NCBI GenBank assembly: GCA_002439665.1
Contig: DJPC01000019.1
Span: 501-9,748 of the forward strand
From: Dialister sp. UBA6422
GTDB lineage: Bacteria > Bacillota > Negativicutes > Veillonellales > Dialisteraceae
Reading direction: 5' to 3'
DNA length: 9,248 nt
Position 1 is the stretch's first letter. The number at the start of each line of letters is the position of its first letter. Shown here piece by piece: positions 6,048 to 9,248 of this stretch. A model generated the notes under the pieces. The model had not been told where the DNA came from and did no database searches. It saw only the letters and a list, made by a program, of their open reading frames with translations. The translations under genes and the position numbers were made by a program.

Positions 6048-7219
6048 TCCGCTTGGCCTTATTATCCTTTTGTCGTCGTCCTGTATCGAGACTCCTTCTT
6101 CTTTGTATCATTGCTATTGCTACTAGCCTTCCCATCTTTTTATGGCAAACAGCCGGTGGGCTCTATGATGGCATCAATCGCGCCGTGACACCTTTCCCTA
6201 TCTTGGCAGGCATCAAAGGTTCTTCCTATCAGCTAGTTTTAAACACTGTCTTTTTTAGAGATCGTCCTTTAGGCAATATGTCAAAAGAAGAAGCAAAGAC
6301 CATTACAGAAAATCCAAAAGTAAAAGCTGCCTATCCCCTCGCTTTTGGGGACAATTACCGCGGATTTCCTATCATCGGCACTACCCATGATATATTTGAA
6401 TACCAAATCAATCAAAAAAGTGCCTCCCCTTGGCTATCTTTGGCAGAAGGCCATCTCATGGAAGAAGAAGGCGATGTGGTCATCGGTAGCGAAACAGCCA
6501 AGCTTGCAGGACTCAAACTCGGTGATACTTTTCATTCCATTCACGGCATGAGTGAAAAAGGACACGCCCACAATCACGCCTGCAAAGTAGTAGGCATTCT
6601 GAAACCTGTAAAAGGCCCTTACGATACCTCCATTTTGACGGATATCCATGATATCTGGGAAGCCCATGGCAAAGAGGCAGAAGCCAAACAAGAAGTCACT
6701 GCTCTTCTAGTGGTTCCCCAAGGATACAAAGAAGCCATGCAGCTTTTAAGTACCTATCAAAAAAATAAAGAAGTACAACTGGTTTTCCCTTCCCAATCCA
6801 TCATTTCTCTTTATGCCATGGTGGGACAAACCAAAGACTTCTGGCAAATGCTAACTGTATTCCTCATCGGGCTCTCCCTTCTGGTCACGCTTTTAGTGAT
6901 GTATTGGAGTACCTTAGGAAGATTTTCTGAAATCGCACTCCTAGAAGCCTTAGGAGCTAGTCAAAAAAGGATCACCACTTTCCTTCTCACAGAAGAAATA
7001 TGCCTTCTTATCTCCGGTACCGTATTAGGCTGGCTTCTAGGATATGGCGGAAGCCTCCTAGCTGCCAAACTCATCGCTTCCCATGCTGCTATTGTGATGG
7101 AAACTGCACCAAATCCTTTAGGGCTTCTCCTTATCCCCCTTATCACTGCCATAGGTGCCATAGCCTCCCTTCTCCCCATCTGGCTTCTTCATAAAAAGGA
7201 TGTGACAGAATACTTATGA
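6044..7219 (+). CDS. FtsX/MacB-type ABC permease with His-rich loop
   Basis: A 391-residue membrane protein with the FtsX-like layout: TM1 about 17-36, a large extracytoplasmic domain about 37-265, then three helices near 267-288, 314-343 and 358-382. RFSEIALLEALGASQKRI (293-310) between TM2 and TM3 matches the cytoplasmic coupling segment of MacB/FtsX permeases. The extracytoplasmic domain carries H164, H167, H174, H176, H178 and C180 within 17 residues (GHAHNHAC), with H202 and H208 shortly after. Such a cluster suggests metal binding. MacB-type systems act on lipoproteins, peptides or envelope processes rather than as classic importers. I recall a zinc-regulated system of Vibrio cholerae (ZrgABCDE) with this type of permease and ATPase; a role in zinc is therefore an inference. 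The gene overlaps the ATPase gene by 4 nt. Confidence 0.88.
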   Translation: MIRLALLSFCRRPVSRLLLLCIIAIATSLPIFLWQTAGGLYDGINRAVTPFPILAGIKGSSYQLVLNTVFFRDRPLGNMSKEEAKTITENPKVKAAYPLAFGDNYRGFPIIGTTHDIFEYQINQKSASPWLSLAEGHLMEEEGDVVIGSETAKLAGLKLGDTFHSIHGMSEKGHAHNHACKVVGILKPVKGPYDTSILTDIHDIWEAHGKEAEAKQEVTALLVVPQGYKEAMQLLSTYQKNKEVQLVFPSQSIISLYAMVGQTKDFWQMLTVFLIGLSLLVTLLVMYWSTLGRFSEIALLEALGASQKRITTFLLTEEICLLISGTVLGWLLGYGGSLLAAKLIASHAAIVMETAPNPLGLLLIPLITAIGAIASLLPIWLLHKKDVTEYL

Positions 7220-7241
7220 AAATGAAATACTTTATTGTCGT

Positions 7242-7300
7242 GAGTTGTTAGTTATCAGTTGTCGGACGTCAAATAACTAGCAACTCTCAACTAACAACTC
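7242..7300. repeat. Fold-back element of GTTGTTA heptads
   Basis: Perfect 12-nt inverted arms, GAGTTGTTAGTT (7242-7253) and AACTAACAACTC (7289-7300), bound this element. The left half reads in 7-nt steps from 7244 (GTTGTTA, GTTATCA, GTTGTCG). The right half reads the same way on the other strand (GTTGTTA, GTTGAGA, GTTGCTA). The palindrome GACGTC (7265-7270) lies at the centre. It belongs to the same family as the element at 66-137. Confidence 0.85.
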
Positions 7301-7319
7301 AAATATGTCTTGTGTAATG

Positions 7320-7367
7320 AAAAGAAGCTGTGACAAAATACTTTCGCATTTTGTCACAGCCTCTTTT
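7320..7367. terminator. Bidirectional terminator between permease and tatC
   Basis: A 13-bp perfect stem, GCTGTGACAAAAT (7327-7339) with its complement at 7348-7360, closes an 8-nt loop. It is extended by AAAAGAA/CTCTTTT with one mismatch. T-rich runs follow the stem on both strands, so it can end the ABC transcript from the left and the tatA-tatC transcript from the right. No gene or further motif was seen between it and the tatC stop at 7451. Confidence 0.9.
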
Positions 7368-7450
7368 GTTATTTCAATGAAGTTATTTTTAATAAATAAT
7401 CAATATACCAATGCTTCTCATCATGTACACCTTACCCATAGTAAGAGATA

Positions 7451-8164
7451 TCACTGCCCAGCACGTTCCATGATACGAATCACCCACAGGCTCATTTCGA
7501 AAAGTACCATAGCTGGGACCGCTAAGAAACATTGGGTCATCACATCCGGCGTAGGAGTGATGATTGCCGCTAGAACAAAGGAGAGAAAGATCACATATTT
7601 TCTTCCCTTCCGCAACGCTTTATAGGAAGTAAGACCTGCTTTAGCCAGAGCAATCAAGATGAGAGGCATATTGCACACCACACCAAAAGGGAAAATCATA
7701 AAGAGTACAAATTCTAGATAATTTTCCATCGATAACAGTGGCTTGAAATCATCACCACCAAAGGACATCAGAAAGTGAAGACTCTCTGGCATGACAAAGA
7801 AATAAGAAAAGCACACGCCCCCTAAAAATAAAGAAACAGATAGAGGAACGAATACACAGGTCCAAGTCCGTTCTCGATCGGTCAAAGCAGGAAGAACAAA
7901 TCGCCAAAACTCAAAAAACACCACCGGTGAAGCCAAGATAAAGCCTGCCATGATGGCGGTCTTACAATAAATGAAAAGGACTTCTGCGGGACGAGCAAAA
8001 TAGAGTTGCCCTACGGGAGCTGTCAAAAAAGCCATCAGATCTTTAATAAAGAAAAAGCTGACCGCCGTTCCCAAGGCTATAGCACAAAAAGAATAGATAA
8101 GTCTTTTTCTAAGCTCCTCTAAATGACCTGTCACAGGCATTTCCGCCGTATCAGCGGTCATCAT
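7451..8164 (-). CDS. tatC: Sec-independent protein translocase subunit TatC
   Basis: A 237-residue polytopic membrane protein, the twin-arginine signal receptor of the Tat pathway. HLEELRKRL (14-22) contains the signal-binding glutamate E16. P50 in [21 protein letters not shown] (85-99, including E98) and TPTPDVMTQ (203-211, D207) match conserved TatC positions. Six hydrophobic segments are visible. In FGVVCNMP (160-167), N165 occupies the position that is usually Glu or Gln, inside the membrane, in TatC proteins. The gene begins with ATGATG, the first ATG overlapping the tatA stop as ATGA, so it is translated by coupling to tatA. There is no tatB in the window, pointing to a minimal TatAC system. 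Confidence 0.95.
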   Translation of the reverse strand: MMTADTAEMPVTGHLEELRKRLIYSFCAIALGTAVSFFFIKDLMAFLTAPVGQLYFARPAEVLFIYCKTAIMAGFILASPVVFFEFWRFVLPALTDRERTWTCVFVPLSVSLFLGGVCFSYFFVMPESLHFLMSFGGDDFKPLLSMENYLEFVLFMIFPFGVVCNMPLILIALAKAGLTSYKALRKGRKYVIFLSFVLAAIITPTPDVMTQCFLAVPAMVLFEMSLWVIRIMERAGQ

Positions 8165-8373
8165 TTTTTCACGCCTTCTGCTGCTGGTTTGGTTTCTACT
8201 GGTACTTCTTCTTTGATTACTACAGTTTTAGGTGTGTCTGTATTGACTGCTTCTTTAAATTCATGCATGCTCTTCCCCAAAGCCTTACCAATATCTGGCA
8301 ATTTTCCTGGTCCAAATACAATAAGACCGATCACAAGAATCAAAAGCAATTCTGGAATTCCGATACCGAACAT
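8161..8373 (-). CDS. tatA: Twin-arginine translocase pore subunit TatA
   Basis: A 70-residue TatA/TatE-type protein: a short N-terminal transmembrane helix ([15 protein letters not shown]), the FGPGKLP hinge, an amphipathic helix [17 protein letters not shown], then a charged, Pro/Val-rich tail. TatA oligomers form the conducting part of the Tat machinery. The start at 8373 (MFGIGIPE) is preferred because AAAAGGAG (8389-8382) then lies 8 nt upstream and the protein begins like typical TatA. The ATG at 8379 would leave only 2 nt, and the one at 8412 adds a non-TatA leader. It is the first gene of a tatA-tatC pair. With no TatB visible, this subunit may serve both roles. Confidence 0.94.
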   Translation of the reverse strand: MFGIGIPELLLILVIGLIVFGPGKLPDIGKALGKSMHEFKEAVNTDTPKTVVIKEEVPVETKPAAEGVKK

Positions 8374-8567
8374 AATCATATCTCCTTTTGCATAATACAG
8401 GCTATCTGCCATGGACTTCCTGCAGATAAAATAATATTCCCAGTAAAAAGCCGTGAGTTTTATGTTTTCATAACTAATAAACTTGACTCCTACTTATGTG
8501 TATTCTATCTTCTCTCCATAGAAAATTTTTCAATTTTCTGTAGAAAATAAGTAAACTTCGCCAACAT

Positions 8568-8583
8568 TTTGTCAATTGACAAA
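8568..8583. promoter_or_regulatory. 16-bp palindrome holding a TTGACA on each strand
   Basis: TTTGTCAATTGACAAA is a perfect palindrome. Because of its symmetry it contains the consensus -35 hexamer TTGACA at 8576-8581 on the + strand and at 8575-8570 on the - strand. A regulator bound here could control both tatAC and the Tat-substrate gene. No good -10 element at 16-18 nt was found on either side, so the promoter reading is uncertain. The operator reading rests on symmetry alone. Confidence 0.4.
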
Positions 8584-8663
8584 GAAATGACGAAATTGAG
8601 AAAATTTTTTCTAACTCCCCATATGGATTTTTCCTCTATCTCCTACACTGAAAAACATACACC

Positions 8664-8682
8664 GCAAGAGATATTCTCTTGC
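8664..8682. promoter_or_regulatory. 19-nt inverted repeat upstream of the Tat-substrate gene
   Basis: GCAAGAGA-TAT-TCTCTTGC is a perfect 8-3-8 inverted repeat ending 26 nt before the ribosome binding site TGGAGG (8708-8713). It could be an operator or, if transcribed, a short leader hairpin with a 3-nt loop. There is no T-run, so it is not a terminator. Confidence 0.45.
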
Positions 8683-8722
8683 AGTCCTATTCTACATTGG
8701 AGATAATTGGAGGAATTTATTT

Positions 8723-9248
8723 ATGAATACCATCACTCACGATCCCATTTCCCGCCGGACATTTCTAAAGCTTGCTGCTGGCAGCGCCGCTGGTGCTATG
8801 CTTTTCCATCTGCCTTTCACTGCTGATGCGAAAGAAGCTACAAAAGCTATGGAAATCCGTCCTATCCCTCTTTCTAAACTTCCTAAAGCCGCTGAAGAAG
8901 CAGCCAAAGCTTCTCCACTCGTCAAGGGATCTTATGAAGATATCTTGAAAATTGTAAATACCATCAAAGACAGCTCTCTTAAATCATCTGTACTTTCCAT
9001 GATTAAAAATCCATTCCCTACATTTATGGAAAATTATTCTTCCACCTCTTCTATCGAACAGGTATATAACAAATTAAGAGATATGAAATTGGTCGACCCC
9101 TCCCAGATCACTGCCTCTACGTTATTTCCAAAAGTTCCTTCCAAACTCCAGCCTTTCATGACGGCTCCAGGAAGCGGCTATATGAGCCATCATCCTTATC
9201 CGGGAGGACTAGCCACTCATGTAGACAGCAATCTTCACATCACCGTGG
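8723..9248 (+). CDS. Tat-exported HD-like phosphohydrolase, 3' end cut off
   Basis: The first 175 residues of a protein that continues past the window. The start at 8723 has TGGAGG (8708-8713) 9 nt upstream. S10-R11-R12-T13-F14-L15-K16 is a textbook twin-arginine motif. A moderately hydrophobic Ala/Gly-rich segment (17-34) follows, with a likely cleavage after ADA (36). The protein should therefore be exported folded by the adjacent TatAC. The mature N-terminus looks helical. At 155-166, SHHPYPGGLATH resembles the H-H-x-Y-x-G-G-L-x-x-H segment of HD-domain metal hydrolases such as YhaM, where the last His (H166 here) is the first metal ligand. The defining HD pair and final Asp would lie beyond the edge, so the family is inferred. 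Folded, metal-loaded enzymes are typical Tat cargo. The physiological substrate is unknown. Confidence 0.82.
   Translation, partial: MNTITHDPISRRTFLKLAAGSAAGAMLFHLPFTADAKEATKAMEIRPIPLSKLPKAAEEAAKASPLVKGSYEDILKIVNTIKDSSLKSSVLSMIKNPFPTFMENYSSTSSIEQVYNKLRDMKLVDPSQITASTLFPKVPSKLQPFMTAPGSGYMSHHPYPGGLATHVDSNLHITV

Larger units (their letters stand above)
8374..8722. other. Divergent AT-rich control region with several palindromes
   Basis: No credible gene lies in these 349 nt, which separate tatA from the Tat-substrate gene. They must hold the promoters of both. Palindromes seen are TTTGTCAATTGACAAA (8568-8583), ATTTTCTGTAGAAAAT (8533-8548), AGAAAATTTTTTCT (8599-8612) and a 19-nt one at 8664-8682. 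The heptamer AGAAAAT occurs at 8520, 8542 and 8599 on the + strand. I could not assign -10 boxes with confidence on either strand. Confidence 0.6.

Noticed and set aside
7305..7625. 106-residue + strand open frame over the terminator and the tatC 3' end
   Set aside because: It runs through the terminator hairpin and is antisense to well-conserved TatC, with no recognisable domain.

Overview
The window looks like chromosomal DNA of a moderately low-GC bacterium with strong AGGAGG-type ribosome binding sites. It carries a Sec-exported alkaline phosphatase, a minimal TatA-TatC translocase and short repeats in its gene gaps. A diderm Firmicute of the class Negativicutes (Dialister/Megasphaera-like) is my best guess. 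That is an impression from gene content and style, not a database result.

Layout. 1-153: two 7-nt-period repeat blocks. 154-2606: two PLP-dependent sulfur amino acid enzymes on the + strand, a cystathionine gamma-synthase/lyase family member and a PatB/MalY-type C-S lyase, separated by a repeat element. 2612-2718: another 7-nt-period repeat, then a rho-independent terminator. 2837-4681: a secreted PhoA-family alkaline phosphatase with an EF-hand-like loop, preceded by a possible Pho-box region. 4857-7219: a small secreted CPFC-motif protein, an ABC ATPase and an FtsX/MacB-type permease with a histidine-rich extracytoplasmic loop. I interpret these three as a metal-related (perhaps zinc) ABC cassette. 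It has a Fur-family-like palindrome upstream and a terminator or attenuator after its first gene. 7242-7367: a further repeat element and a bidirectional terminator.

7451-8373: tatC and tatA on the - strand with overlapping ends. A 349-nt divergent spacer full of palindromes follows. From 8723 to the window end runs a + strand gene, cut off at the edge, with a textbook twin-arginine signal and the start of what looks like an HD-type metal phosphohydrolase motif. A Tat substrate placed back to back with a TatAC pair suggests that the translocase and this exported protein belong together.

The two least expected themes are (i) fold-back repeats of 7-nt period, of different sequence, in four of the seven gene-free gaps, and (ii) two exported systems of uncertain function: the CPFC-protein/His-loop ABC cassette and the Tat-exported HD-like protein.
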